The notes under the pieces were generated by a model that was not told the DNA's origin, searched no databases, and was given only the letters and a program-made list of their open reading frames with translations. The position numbers and the translations under genes are program-made. This document shows positions 1 to 8,188 of a stretch of DNA of 64,000 bases, piece by piece; the first letter of the stretch is position 1; each line of letters begins with the position of its first letter. Source of the stretch: Streptomyces sp. JH34. GTDB taxonomy: Bacteria; Actinomycetota; Actinomycetes; Streptomycetales; Streptomycetaceae. Location: assembly GCF_029428875.1 (NCBI RefSeq), contig NZ_JAJSOO010000001.1:5924501-5988500 (forward strand), read 5' to 3'.

Positions 1-369
1 GACCCCGACCCCGGCTCGAATCTGGTCCAGGGCCGGGTCCGGGTCGCGGACCCGTCGGCCGTGGCCGCGAAATGGCGGGAGCTCTCCGAGGCCAAGGGAC
101 TGTCCATCCGTCAGACGGTCATCGAGTCGACGGCACGGCAGTCCTTCATCGGCTCCCCCGAGACGGTGGCCGGGGAACTGGAGAAGTTCGTCGCCGAGGG
201 CGCGGCCGACGGCTTCATCCTCGTACCGCACCTCACCCCGGTCGGCCTCGACGACTTCGTCGACCGGGTCGTCCCGCTCCTCCAGGAACGCGGATCCTTC
301 CGCTCGGAATACGCCGGCTCCACGCTGAGGTCGCACCTCGGCCTGGCCGAGCCGGTATGGAAGGGTTGA
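1..369 (+). CDS. Flavin-dependent monooxygenase of the NtaA/SnaA/DszA type, C-terminal part
   Basis: The frame is open from the first base of the window to TGA at 367-369, so the N-terminus and most of the TIM barrel lie outside. The visible 122 residues include the run GSPETVAGELEKFV followed by GAADGFIL, a tail pattern known from luciferase-like FMN-dependent monooxygenases of the nitrilotriacetate/alkane sulfonate group, where it closes the barrel. These enzymes oxidise their substrate with O2 and FMNH2 supplied by a separate reductase. The substrate cannot be inferred from the tail. A DUF1684 gene follows after four bases in the same direction, so the two are probably co-transcribed. The family call is fairly secure; the subfamily is not. 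Confidence 0.75.
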   Translation, partial: DPDPGSNLVQGRVRVADPSAVAAKWRELSEAKGLSIRQTVIESTARQSFIGSPETVAGELEKFVAEGAADGFILVPHLTPVGLDDFVDRVVPLLQERGSFRSEYAGSTLRSHLGLAEPVWKG

Positions 370-373
370 CCGC

Positions 374-1180
374 ATGAGCACGGACGCACAGCAGGACAGC
401 GAGGAGTTCCACGCCTGGCAGCGCTGGCACGAGGGGCGCATCGTCGCCGTCGCCGCGCCGCACGGCCCCCTCTCCCTCACCGGCACCCACTGGCTCGCGG
501 ACCACCCGGAGGGGCGAATTCCGGCCGTACCCGGGCTCTGGCGCGAGGAGGGTGACGAGGTGGTGCTCGTCGCCACCCCCGATGACGGGCTCACCGTCGA
601 CACGAAGCCGCTGGACGGAGAGGTCCGTCTGGGTGCCGACCGGGGCCCCATCGACGCGTCCAGGGTGGCCCAGGGCGAGCGCCGGCTGGTCGTGCTGAGC
701 CGTGAAGGCCTCTGGGCGGTGCGGGACTTCGACCCGCAGTCCCCGGCCCGCCAGGCGTTCCGGACCATCGACGCCACCCCGTACGACCCCGAGTGGTCGC
801 TGGACGGCACCTTCCGGCCGTACGACTCCGACCGGAACGTCCGCGTCGAGAACGCGGACGGGCGTGAGCGGGGGCTGGGGCTGTCAGGCGAGATCGCCTT
901 CACGGTGGACGGCGCCGGGCACACCCTCCAGGTGGCGGTCGAGCCCGACGGTTCGCTCTGGGCCGTCTTCGCCGACACCACCAGCGGGAACAGCAGCTAC
1001 CGCTTCCGTTTCCTGCGGCCCCCGGCACCGGACGCGGACGGCCGGGTGCGGGTCGACTTCAACCGCGCGCTGCTGCCGCCGTGCGCCTTCGCCGACCACT
1101 TCATCTGCCCCTTCCCGCCGCCCGGCAACACCCTCACGGTGGCCGTGCCCGCGGGGGAGCGGAACCGCATCGACGGCTGA
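374..1180 (+). CDS. DUF1684 domain protein
   Basis: A 268-residue cytosolic protein without signal peptide or membrane segment. It shows the usual landmarks of DUF1684: a start rich in Trp and His (FHAWQRWHEGR), a central section on oxidation-like FDPQSPARQAF and FRPYDS, and a C-terminal stretch ending in CAFADHFICPFPPPGNTL. The function of the family is unknown; members often sit beside oxidoreductases. Here the start is only four bases after the monooxygenase stop, which suggests one transcript and a shared role. The ATG at 374 is the only plausible start because it follows the upstream stop directly. Confidence 0.8.
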   Translation: MSTDAQQDSEEFHAWQRWHEGRIVAVAAPHGPLSLTGTHWLADHPEGRIPAVPGLWREEGDEVVLVATPDDGLTVDTKPLDGEVRLGADRGPIDASRVAQGERRLVVLSREGLWAVRDFDPQSPARQAFRTIDATPYDPEWSLDGTFRPYDSDRNVRVENADGRERGLGLSGEIAFTVDGAGHTLQVAVEPDGSLWAVFADTTSGNSSYRFRFLRPPAPDADGRVRVDFNRALLPPCAFADHFICPFPPPGNTLTVAVPAGERNRIDG

Positions 1181-1282
1181 TCCGTCCCACCCGGGACGAG
1201 AAGGCCGACCCCACCGGCCCCTGCGGCCACAGAGCTGCCGGGGCCGGTTCAGGCGTGCGCCGAAGCGGCCGAAAACACACCC

Positions 1283-1311
1283 TTGCGTGGCACATTGACG
1301 CCCCTCAATAC
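1283..1311 (+). promoter_or_regulatory. Putative promoter of sprB
   Basis: TTGCGT at 1283-1288 and CAATAC at 1306-1311 are separated by 17 bases and lie about 140 bases upstream of the sprB start. The similar spacing in front of sprD (TTGTGT, 17 bases, AATAGT) supports the reading. The -10 match is weak. Confidence 0.35.
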
Positions 1312-1449
1312 TCCCGAGCAGCGCCCGTCAGGAGCACGACGCCTCCGGAATCCGCAGTCCTCCGGAGCGCGGTCACGCCCCTGGCCGCGCCTCACGGGTC
1401 CGGCCACCCCACAGGCGGGGCCCCCGATTCCCCTCGGGAGGAACGAGAA

Positions 1450-2352
1450 GTGAGGATCAAGCGCACCGACCCCCGCAACGGCGGCACCTCGAGACGCAGC
1501 CGGATCACAGCCGTCTCCGCAGGCCTCGTGGCCGTCGCCGCCCTCGCCGTTCCCACGGCCGAAGCCGACCAGGCCGGTACCTACAGCACGAGTCAGCTCA
1601 GCGCCGCGGGATCGGCCGTGCTCCGGGCCGATGTCGCCGGCACCGCCTGGAACGTCGACCCGGCGACCGGACGGCTCCTCGTCACCGTCGACAGCACCGT
1701 CTCGCAGACGGAGATCAACAAGATCAAGGAGTCCGCCGGAGCCGACGCCGGCGCCCTGCGCATCGAACGCACCCCCGGGACGTTCAGCAAACTGATCTCG
1801 GGCGGCGACGCCGTCTACGCCTCCAGTTGGCGCTGCTCCCTCGGCTTCAACGTCCGCAGCGGCAGCACCTACTACTTCCTGACGGCCGGTCACTGCACCG
1901 ACGGCGCAGGCACCTGGTGGTCCAACTCGGCCCATACCACTGTCCTCGGCACCACCACAGGATCCAGCTTCCCCACCAACGACTACGGCATCGTCCGTTA
2001 CACCAACACCTCGGTCACCAAGTCCGGCACGGTCGGCAGCCAGGACATCACCAGTGCGGCGAACGCCACCGTCGGCATGTCCGTCACCCGCAGGGGCTCC
2101 ACCACGGGCACCCACAGCGGCTCCGTCACCGGCCTCAACGCCACCGTCAACTACGGCGGCGGGGACATCGTCTACGGCATGATCCGCACCGACGTGTGCG
2201 CCGAACCGGGCGACTCCGGTGGTCCCCTCTACTCGGGCACGAGGGCGATCGGTCTCACCTCGGGCGGCAGCGGCGACTGCACCTCCGGAGGGACGACCTT
2301 CTTCCAGCCGGTCACCGAAGCACTGAGCGCGTACGGCGTCAGCGTGTTCTGA
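1450..2352 (+). CDS. sprB: Streptogrisin B-type serine protease precursor
   Basis: A 300-residue secreted preproprotease of family S1 (chymotrypsin fold). The GTG at 1450 is chosen because GGGAGGA lies at 1437-1443 and it gives a normal signal peptide (basic start, then a hydrophobic segment ending ALAVPTAEA). A propeptide follows, and the mature enzyme should start at Ile116 in LISGGD, giving 185 residues, the length known for S. griseus protease B. The catalytic triad is visible in TAGHC, NDYGIV and GDSGGP. Cysteines flank the His and Ser as in other streptogrisins. It digests extracellular protein during development or growth on protein. A strong hairpin follows the stop. Confidence is high because the mature sequence is recognisably SprB. 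Confidence 0.93.
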   Translation: MRIKRTDPRNGGTSRRSRITAVSAGLVAVAALAVPTAEADQAGTYSTSQLSAAGSAVLRADVAGTAWNVDPATGRLLVTVDSTVSQTEINKIKESAGADAGALRIERTPGTFSKLISGGDAVYASSWRCSLGFNVRSGSTYYFLTAGHCTDGAGTWWSNSAHTTVLGTTTGSSFPTNDYGIVRYTNTSVTKSGTVGSQDITSAANATVGMSVTRRGSTTGTHSGSVTGLNATVNYGGGDIVYGMIRTDVCAEPGDSGGPLYSGTRAIGLTSGGSGDCTSGGTTFFQPVTEALSAYGVSVF

Positions 2353-2379
2353 CCCGGCCGGGCACCGCCGCACTCCCGT

Positions 2380-2413
2380 GAGCCCCCGCCGATCCCCGGC
2401 GGGGGCTCCCTTT
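2380..2413 (+). terminator. Rho-independent terminator after sprB
   Basis: GAGCCCCCGCC at 2380-2390 pairs perfectly with 2398-2408 around a 7-base loop and is followed by CCCTTT. It ends sprB transcription before the SLOG gene. Confidence 0.8.
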
Positions 2414-2538
2414 CGACCCGCGGCTCTTGAGAGAATGTCGGTACGGTCGGTCGCAGAGGTACCACGGGGGCGGACGCTGTGCCGGTCCGGAGGGACGCCC
2501 TCCTGGAGCCCCCGCAGACACCAGGGGGTTCCAGGTCC

Positions 2539-3018
2539 GTGAAACGCATCGGAGTGACCGGTCACCGCTCCATCCCCCAGGAGGTCCACGCGCATGTGCT
2601 GGAGGAGCTGAGGGCGGCGCTGTACGGACACGAGGGCTCCCTGGAGGCGCTCTCCAGCCTGGCGGTGGGGGCCGACCAGATCTTCGCCGACCTGGCCCTG
2701 GCACACGGCGCGGAACTCACCGTGGTCATCCCCAGCGGGGACTACGAGGCGGGTTTCGCCGACGGGGCGGACCTCGAGCGCTACCGGGCGCTCAAGGCCC
2801 GCGCGGCCCGCGAGATCCGGCTGGACTTCCCGCACTCCACCGACGAGGCCTACTACGCGGCGGGGGCCTACATCGCCGACCACTGCGACCGCCTGCTCGC
2901 GGTCTGGGACGGCCTGCCCGCACGCGGCCTGGGAGGCACCGGCGACATCGTGACGTACGCCCGCAGCGTCGGACGCCCGGTCACCGTCATCTGGCGCGAC
3001 GGCGTGGAGCGCGGCTGA
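2539..3018 (+). CDS. SLOG-family Rossmann protein (predicted nucleotide-ligand sensor)
   Basis: A 159-residue protein with one Rossmann-like domain. KRIGVTGHR at the N-terminus, SSLAVGADQIFADLAL, ELTVVIPS, the YYAAGAYIADHCDRLLAVWDG stretch and GGTGDIV are the pattern of the SLOG (DprA/LOG-like) superfamily. In that superfamily these loops bind nucleotides or nucleotide derivatives. The GTG at 2539 puts the first strand at the N-terminus; an in-frame GTG at 2479 would add twenty residues of no recognisable fold, and no strong ribosome site separates them. The gene ends ten bases from the end of an opposing SLATT-type membrane gene, the partner most often predicted for SLOG sensors. Function as a ligand sensor for that effector is inference. 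Confidence 0.75.
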   Translation: MKRIGVTGHRSIPQEVHAHVLEELRAALYGHEGSLEALSSLAVGADQIFADLALAHGAELTVVIPSGDYEAGFADGADLERYRALKARAAREIRLDFPHSTDEAYYAAGAYIADHCDRLLAVWDGLPARGLGGTGDIVTYARSVGRPVTVIWRDGVERG

Positions 3019-3028
3019 GCCCCTGGGT

Positions 3029-3958
3029 TCACATCCGGTGCCTGACCAGCCAGTCCGTGTGCTCGGGGGAGACGATCCGCTCGGTCTCGAAGACGGCGGC
3101 CGCCCACTGCCGCTCGGTGAGGGTGGTCTCCATCGCGGCCTGCATGTTCTCCAGGTCCTCCTCGACCAGCGAGTGCGCGGTCACCAGAGGGTGATGACGG
3201 CGCGTCTCGTTCCACGCGAGACAGGCCGCGGCGGCGGCGGAGAACGTCCCCGTCAGCGCGAACGACCCGGCGCTTCCGAAGGTCTGCAGCACGGCGAGGA
3301 CGAGGGCCGGGAGTGTCAGCGCGGCGATGGTGCCGGACCACACGAGCGCCCCCCGCCGCGAGACCAGCATGCGTCTGCGGTACCACCGTCGCTGCTCGAT
3401 CAGCCGGTCCCGGACGTACGTCTCCTTGCGTACGGTGAACGCCTTGTCGCGCAACTCCCGCATGGACGCCGTGATGAGCCCGCCGCCGGAGTCCGTCATC
3501 TCCTCCCTCGGGTCGTCCCACCCGACCTTCCGCAACTCCTGGAGCCCCTCCTCCAGCCGGCTGGCGAACACGGCCTCGGGATGCTGGACGGACGAGTCGA
3601 AGGGGGAGCCGTGGACCGCGTAGCGCCAGCAGTTGGACTTGATGAACTCGGCTGCTGAACGGTTGAGTTGCCAGTGCGACTTTGCTTTGCGTCGGGAGGC
3701 GAGAAAGGTCGCGATCAGGACACCGAGGTAGGCCAACACCGCGATACCATCGAGGAGTTGGATGCCCGATCCCACCTCGGCGTGCCAGGGGAGGGCCGCG
3801 GGCAGGGTGCCGAGGACGAGCAGGACCAGTTGGCCGCGGGTGGTGTTGACCGCCTCACGCTGGCGTGCGACGGCGACGGCGTCGGTGTGGTGGAAGAGCT
3901 CGGGCAGATCAGCGCTCCTGAAGACCATGCTCTGCAGTGGTCCTGGAATCGCCGTCAT
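3029..3958 (-). CDS. DUF4231/SLATT-type two-module membrane protein
   Basis: A 309-residue membrane protein with two 2-TM modules. The first has hydrophobic segments at roughly residues 35-55 and 60-80 (GQLVLLVLGTLPAALPW, then LDGIAVLAYLGVLIATFLA), and the second lies at about 200-245. Each is followed by a cytosolic helix; the C-terminus reads SPEHTDWL, typical of DUF4231/SLATT proteins. SLATT proteins are predicted pore-forming effectors of nucleotide-signal conflict systems, often paired with SLOG. Here the SLOG gene is adjacent but convergent, so the two cannot share a transcript. The ATG at 3958 has AGGGG about six bases upstream; GTG at 3964 is an alternative. The cognate signal is unknown. 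Confidence 0.75.
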   Translation of the reverse strand: MTAIPGPLQSMVFRSADLPELFHHTDAVAVARQREAVNTTRGQLVLLVLGTLPAALPWHAEVGSGIQLLDGIAVLAYLGVLIATFLASRRKAKSHWQLNRSAAEFIKSNCWRYAVHGSPFDSSVQHPEAVFASRLEEGLQELRKVGWDDPREEMTDSGGGLITASMRELRDKAFTVRKETYVRDRLIEQRRWYRRRMLVSRRGALVWSGTIAALTLPALVLAVLQTFGSAGSFALTGTFSAAAAACLAWNETRRHHPLVTAHSLVEEDLENMQAAMETTLTERQWAAAVFETERIVSPEHTDWLVRHRM

Positions 3959-4067
3959 GATCACCCCTGTATTCGATGTGGTGGTGGCCCAGGCCCTTGA
4001 ATGAATGGGTTCCTGTCCATTTGGAGTAGTCGTACAAATCACTCGGGTTACGGCTCTACGAGTCGAG

Positions 4068-4095
4068 TTGCACACCGGGTCCATGAGAGTAAAGT
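4068..4095 (+). promoter_or_regulatory. Putative promoter of the fxs cassette
   Basis: TTGCAC at 4068-4073 and TAAAGT at 4090-4095 with a 16-base spacer, about 75 bases before the fxsA start, inside the 212-base gap shared with the divergent SLATT gene. It is the best sigma-70-like pair in the gap. Confidence 0.4.
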
Positions 4096-4170
4096 CGTGC
4101 CGCCGGACACTGCAATGGTGCAGGTGCCGGTGCTGTTTCCGTGTCCGGAACGAGCCCATCGAGGACGGCC

Positions 4171-4335
4171 GTGAAGACCTACGAATCCACCCCTGACTTC
4201 GCTGTCGCGAAGCGTCGTGTGCCGCTTGCGAAGATCGAAGCATCCGGCAGTGCAGCAGCCAGGAAGATGGGCCGGGTGCTCGCGACGGCGGGCGGTCGCC
4301 CGACAGAGATCTCCACCTTCAACTCCTCGCTGTAG
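4171..4335 (+). CDS. fxsA: FxSxx-COOH RiPP precursor peptide
   Basis: A 54-residue peptide ending in Phe-Asn-Ser-Ser-Leu, which is exactly the FxSxx-COOH signature that names this system. It also has the short conserved block VPLAKI in the N-terminal half. GTG at 4171 is preferred because GAGGA lies at 4161-4165; GTG at 4141 would add ten residues. In FxS-type systems a radical SAM enzyme is known or predicted to join the Phe ring to the beta carbon of the Ser two positions on, making a three-residue cyclophane. The core is therefore expected at Phe50-Ser52. fxsB follows after 111 bases. Gene callers are likely to miss a gene this short. Identification rests on the tail motif plus the neighbours and is strong. 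Confidence 0.9.
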   Translation: MKTYESTPDFAVAKRRVPLAKIEASGSAAARKMGRVLATAGGRPTEISTFNSSL

Positions 4336-4446
4336 GGGAAGCGGGAGCACCCCTGCGGTAAAACAACTGAATATTCCACTCATTCGGCCGATCGGCTACT
4401 GCAGCCGGGGGCCGTATTCGCGGTGCGACTGGACTAGAGTGGGTGA

Positions 4447-6735
4447 ATGACTGGCCCCGCGGTCCCGTTCCGCGAAATCGTTCTGAAGGTTCACAGCAGG
4501 TGTGACCTCGCCTGCGATCATTGCTATGTCTATGAACACGCGGATCAGAGCTGGAGAACCCGGCCCAAGACGGTTTCTGATCGCGTCATCGCCAAGACCG
4601 CCCAGCGTCTGGCTGAGCACGCGAAGACACACGCACTGCCCTCCGTGTCAGTGATCCTGCACGGAGGGGAGCCTCTGCTGGCGGGCCCCGCCCGTCTCCG
4701 CCGGGTCTGTGAGGAGTTCGGCTCCGCGCTGTCGGGTGTGGCCGGCCTCGACCTCAGGATCCACACCAACGGCCTTCAGCTCAGCCCCCGTTACCTGGAC
4801 CTCTTCGACGAGTTCGGCGTCAGGGTGGGTATCTCCCTGGACGGCGACCGCGCGGCCAACGACCGGCACCGGCGTTTCGCGGACGGACGCAGCAGTCATC
4901 CCCTCGTGCTCAAGGCGGTCGAACTGCTCCGGGAGGAGCGCTACCGCCATCTCGACCTCGGGCTCCTGTGCACCGTCGACATCGAGAACGACCCGCACGC
5001 GGTGCTGGACGCCCTGGTCGCACTCGACCCCCCGCTCATCGACTTCCTCCTCCCGCACGCCACATGGGACGAGCCGCCTCCCCGTCCCGACGGATCCCCC
5101 ACGGCCTACGCCGAGTGGCTCCTCGCGGTCTTCGACCGCTGGCAGGAGGAGGGCGGCCCCGTGCCGGTGCGCCTGTTCTCGTCGGTGCTCTCCACGCTGA
5201 GCGGCGGCCCCAGTCTCACGGAGTCCCTCGGGCTCGCCCCCACGGACCTGGTGGTCGTCGAGACGGACGGTCAGCTGGAGCAGGTCGACTCCCTCAAGAG
5301 CGCCTACGAGGGTGCGGCGGCCACCGGATTCGACGTGTTCGCGCACTCATTCGACGATGTCGCCGCGCATCCGGGGGTCCGGGCGAGGCAACTCGGCCTG
5401 GCCGGGGTCAGTGAGACGTGCCGCCGGTGCCCCGTCGTGCGGTCCTGCGGCGGAGGGCTCTACACGCACCGGTACAGCTCGGCGGGCGACTTCGACAACC
5501 CGTCCGTCTACTGCGCCGACCTCGAGGCGCTCGTACGGGGCATCGAGGCGCGCACCCGCACGGCCGCGGTGCCCCCTGCGTTGACCGACCGGCGTGAGCT
5601 GGCCGCCGAACAGCACGACCTGACCCGTACGCTCCTGGCCGGCCTCCACGACGCCCTGGACGGCCGCGGAGGCGCCCGGTGGGACGAGGCATGGGCGCTC
5701 GCGGGCGTTCTGGAGTCCTCGGAAGAAGGAGCCGCCGGGCTCGATCACGTACTCGCCCACCCGTACACGCGCACCTGGCTGCTGGACGTCCTGGAGGGGC
5801 TGCACGCGGAGCGGCCCGAAGCCGTCGGTATGGCGCTGCGTCTGCCTTCGTACGTGGCTGCCGCCGTGGTGCGCTCCGGCCTCGATCTGGAGGCGACGGC
5901 GGACTACCGGGACGGCCGGCTCCTCCTCCCCACGCTCGGTGAACTCCGGCTCGCCGGGCCGGGTGAGACCGGCCGGGCCCGGGTGCGTTCCGTCGGAGGG
6001 GGGTTCTCGATCCGCCGGGCGGACGGCGGGGAACGGTTCGTCGCGAGAGGGGCGGACAGCCCGGACTGGCTCCCGGTGCGGCACGTCGCCGCGGAGAACG
6101 GGCCGGGGTTCGCGCTCGACGATCTGGACCCGTACCGGGACTGCTTCGAGGCCCCCGCCGCGCCGAGGCTGGGCCGGGCGGAGGCGGAGGCATGGATCCG
6201 AGCCGTCGGCAGGGCGTGGGAGCTGCTTGAACGGGCCGCCCCGCAGCAGGCCGCGGAGGCCGCCGAGAGCCTGACCACGCTGACCCCGCTCGTCGCCGGC
6301 CGGAACACGGGACGGCCCCACGGCTTCGGGACCGTCGGGCTCGTGATGACGGAGGACAGCGAGGATCTCGCCGTCGCTCTGCTGCGCGGTCTGCGACGGA
6401 CGAGGCTGCGGGCCATGCTGGACGTCACAGATCTCTACGCGCTGGACGGAGCCTGGGAGTATCGGCCGCCCTGGGACCGGAATGCAAAGGTCCCCTTTTC
6501 TCGGCTACTGGCGGGCGCATACGAACGTGTGGGACTTTCCTTTCTCGTTCCCCGATTCATGGACGGTGTGTCCGAGGCGCTGGACATGATGGAGGGGGCG
6601 GCCGAGCCGACCGTCGGAGGAAAGCGGCTGCTGAGGTCCCTGCGTGACGAGGCGAGAGGTGTACATGGGACAAGTGGGATGAACATCCTCATGAATGCCG
6701 TGGATCAAGAGCTTGATCAAGAACCTGTTCGATGA
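4447..6735 (+). CDS. fxsB: FxsB radical SAM/SPASM maturase with a C-terminal HExxH-like domain lacking the motif
   Basis: A 762-residue cytosolic enzyme. Residues 1-230 are the radical SAM barrel with the cluster motif Cys19-x3-Cys23-x2-Cys26 and the HGGEPLL strand. A SPASM domain with Cys325, Cys328, Cys333 and Cys356 (CRRCPVVRSCGGG) carries auxiliary clusters. From about residue 380 there is a second domain like the HExxH-motif domain of this system, with the usual NTGRPHGFGTVGL and LLDVTDLY-like landmarks. Where an HExxH helix is expected, residues 647-651 read R-G-L-R-R, so the metal motif seems lost. The enzyme should install the cyclophane on FxsA, which is encoded just upstream. About 150 bases separate it from fxsC, more than between fxsC and fxsT. 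Confidence 0.92.
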   Translation: MTGPAVPFREIVLKVHSRCDLACDHCYVYEHADQSWRTRPKTVSDRVIAKTAQRLAEHAKTHALPSVSVILHGGEPLLAGPARLRRVCEEFGSALSGVAGLDLRIHTNGLQLSPRYLDLFDEFGVRVGISLDGDRAANDRHRRFADGRSSHPLVLKAVELLREERYRHLDLGLLCTVDIENDPHAVLDALVALDPPLIDFLLPHATWDEPPPRPDGSPTAYAEWLLAVFDRWQEEGGPVPVRLFSSVLSTLSGGPSLTESLGLAPTDLVVVETDGQLEQVDSLKSAYEGAAATGFDVFAHSFDDVAAHPGVRARQLGLAGVSETCRRCPVVRSCGGGLYTHRYSSAGDFDNPSVYCADLEALVRGIEARTRTAAVPPALTDRRELAAEQHDLTRTLLAGLHDALDGRGGARWDEAWALAGVLESSEEGAAGLDHVLAHPYTRTWLLDVLEGLHAERPEAVGMALRLPSYVAAAVVRSGLDLEATADYRDGRLLLPTLGELRLAGPGETGRARVRSVGGGFSIRRADGGERFVARGADSPDWLPVRHVAAENGPGFALDDLDPYRDCFEAPAAPRLGRAEAEAWIRAVGRAWELLERAAPQQAAEAAESLTTLTPLVAGRNTGRPHGFGTVGLVMTEDSEDLAVALLRGLRRTRLRAMLDVTDLYALDGAWEYRPPWDRNAKVPFSRLLAGAYERVGLSFLVPRFMDGVSEALDMMEGAAEPTVGGKRLLRSLRDEARGVHGTSGMNILMNAVDQELDQEPVR

Positions 6736-6886
6736 TTCGTGGGTAGGGATGACTGAAAAGCGGCGTTGATTGACCGAACGCCATGGGGGTGGAGCACAGT
6801 CCGCTCCGGAATGATGAATTCGCTCGCACCCTCTCCACAGTCCTGGGGATGCGGGTGCTCACACAGGACGGGGGTCGTGTGCACGC

Positions 6887-8188
6887 ATGACGCAACAGCG
6901 AGCGGACCATCGGCCGTACTTTTTTCTGAGCTACGCGCATACACCGGGGTACGGCGGTGGATCTGACCCAGACATGTGGGTCGAACGGCTTTTCCAGGAT
7001 CTCTGCGGCCATGTGATGGCCATGACCAACCTCCCCGCCGGATCGCCCGCCGGTTTCATGGACCGCGAGATACGCTCCGGTGAAGGCTGGTCCGAGCGGC
7101 TGGGAAACGTCCTGGCCAACTGCCGTGTCTTCGTACCACTGTTCTCGCCGCGCTATTTCGCCAGTGAGATGTGCGGCAAGGAGTGGTACGCCTTCGAACA
7201 GCGCGCGATCCATCACAGGGCCCGGTCGAACCAGCCGGCCGAGGCGATCGTGCCCGCGCTCTGGGTGCCGGTGCAGCCCAGCCAACTCCCGGGCCCGGCT
7301 GAGAGATTACAGTTCAACCACCGCGACTTCGGGGACCGCTACGTCAGCGACGGACTCTACGGGCTGATCAAACTCACGCTGTTCGCGCAGGATTACGAAC
7401 AAGCGGTCTACCACCTGGCGAAGCGCATCGTCCATGTCGCCGACACCGTGCAGATCGGCTCGGGCAGACCACTCGACTTCCGTCTCGTACCCAGCGCCTT
7501 CGGCGCTCCGGGGAGCGGCGCGGGCGCCCCGAGGCCCATGCGGATCACCATCGCCGCGCCCACCCGCCACGATCTGCCGGAAGGCCGGAACCCCGAGTAC
7601 TACGGCGACAACCCGCAGGAGTGGAACCCCTACCATCCGGCCGCGGCCAGACCACTGGCCTACGTCGCCGAGGAGTTGGTGCGCTCCCTCAACTACCAGG
7701 CCGTCGTCGCGTCGTTCGACGAGGAGCCGGGGCAGCGCGAGGGCAAGCAACCGCCCAGCACCCCCGAGATCCTCCTGGTCGACCGCTGGGCCCTGCACGA
7801 CGAGGACCTGAGGCGGCGGCTCGCCGCCTTCGACCGGGAGAACCGTCCCTGGGTGACCATGGTCGTCCCCTGGTGCAGGGACGACCACCAGAGCAGGGCG
7901 GCCGAGGCCGAACTGACCGAGAAACTCGAACAGACGATGCCGGTCAAGATGCGGCAGGGGCGGGCCTTCTGCCGTGTCGCGGCCAAGGGGGTACCCAGCA
8001 TGGAGGCGTTCGGCCAGGTCCTTCCCCAAGTGGTCGAGGTGGCAGCCCAGCAGTATCTGAGGCACGCCACGGTCTACCCACCGGCCGGCGGCCGGCACAG
8101 CGAACGGACGCGACTGATGGGGCCCATGGGCAGCACACAGTTCATACCCGACATGCACGACCCTGCGATGGATGCGGAGGACGTATGA
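6887..8188 (+). CDS. fxsC: FxsC, TIR-like protein of the FxSxx-COOH system
   Basis: A 433-residue soluble protein. The first 150 residues are a TIR fold: FFLSYAH at the start, a DREIRSGEGW segment, then VFVPLFSPRYFASEMCGKEW, where the Glu after Cys-Gly-Lys is where TIR NADases have their catalytic acid. The C-terminal half (from about 215), with PRPMRITIAAPTRHDLP and NRPWVTMVVPW, matches the second domain of FxsC proteins. Whether the TIR is enzymatic is not known. Leu141 is encoded by TTA (7307-7309), a rare codon in this DNA that makes translation depend on the bldA tRNA. The stop overlaps the fxsT start by four bases, so translation is coupled. Confidence 0.88.
   Translation: MTQQRADHRPYFFLSYAHTPGYGGGSDPDMWVERLFQDLCGHVMAMTNLPAGSPAGFMDREIRSGEGWSERLGNVLANCRVFVPLFSPRYFASEMCGKEWYAFEQRAIHHRARSNQPAEAIVPALWVPVQPSQLPGPAERLQFNHRDFGDRYVSDGLYGLIKLTLFAQDYEQAVYHLAKRIVHVADTVQIGSGRPLDFRLVPSAFGAPGSGAGAPRPMRITIAAPTRHDLPEGRNPEYYGDNPQEWNPYHPAAARPLAYVAEELVRSLNYQAVVASFDEEPGQREGKQPPSTPEILLVDRWALHDEDLRRRLAAFDRENRPWVTMVVPWCRDDHQSRAAEAELTEKLEQTMPVKMRQGRAFCRVAAKGVPSMEAFGQVLPQVVEVAAQQYLRHATVYPPAGGRHSERTRLMGPMGSTQFIPDMHDPAMDAEDV

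Noticed and set aside
1081..1449. Upstream extension of the sprB frame
   Set aside because: It overlaps the end of the DUF1684 gene and has no ribosome site; GTG at 1450 gives the expected 300-residue precursor.
7621..8184. Upstream extension of the fxsT frame
   Set aside because: It lies inside fxsC in another frame. ATG at 8185 overlaps the fxsC stop in the usual coupled way and starts the MinD-like domain correctly.
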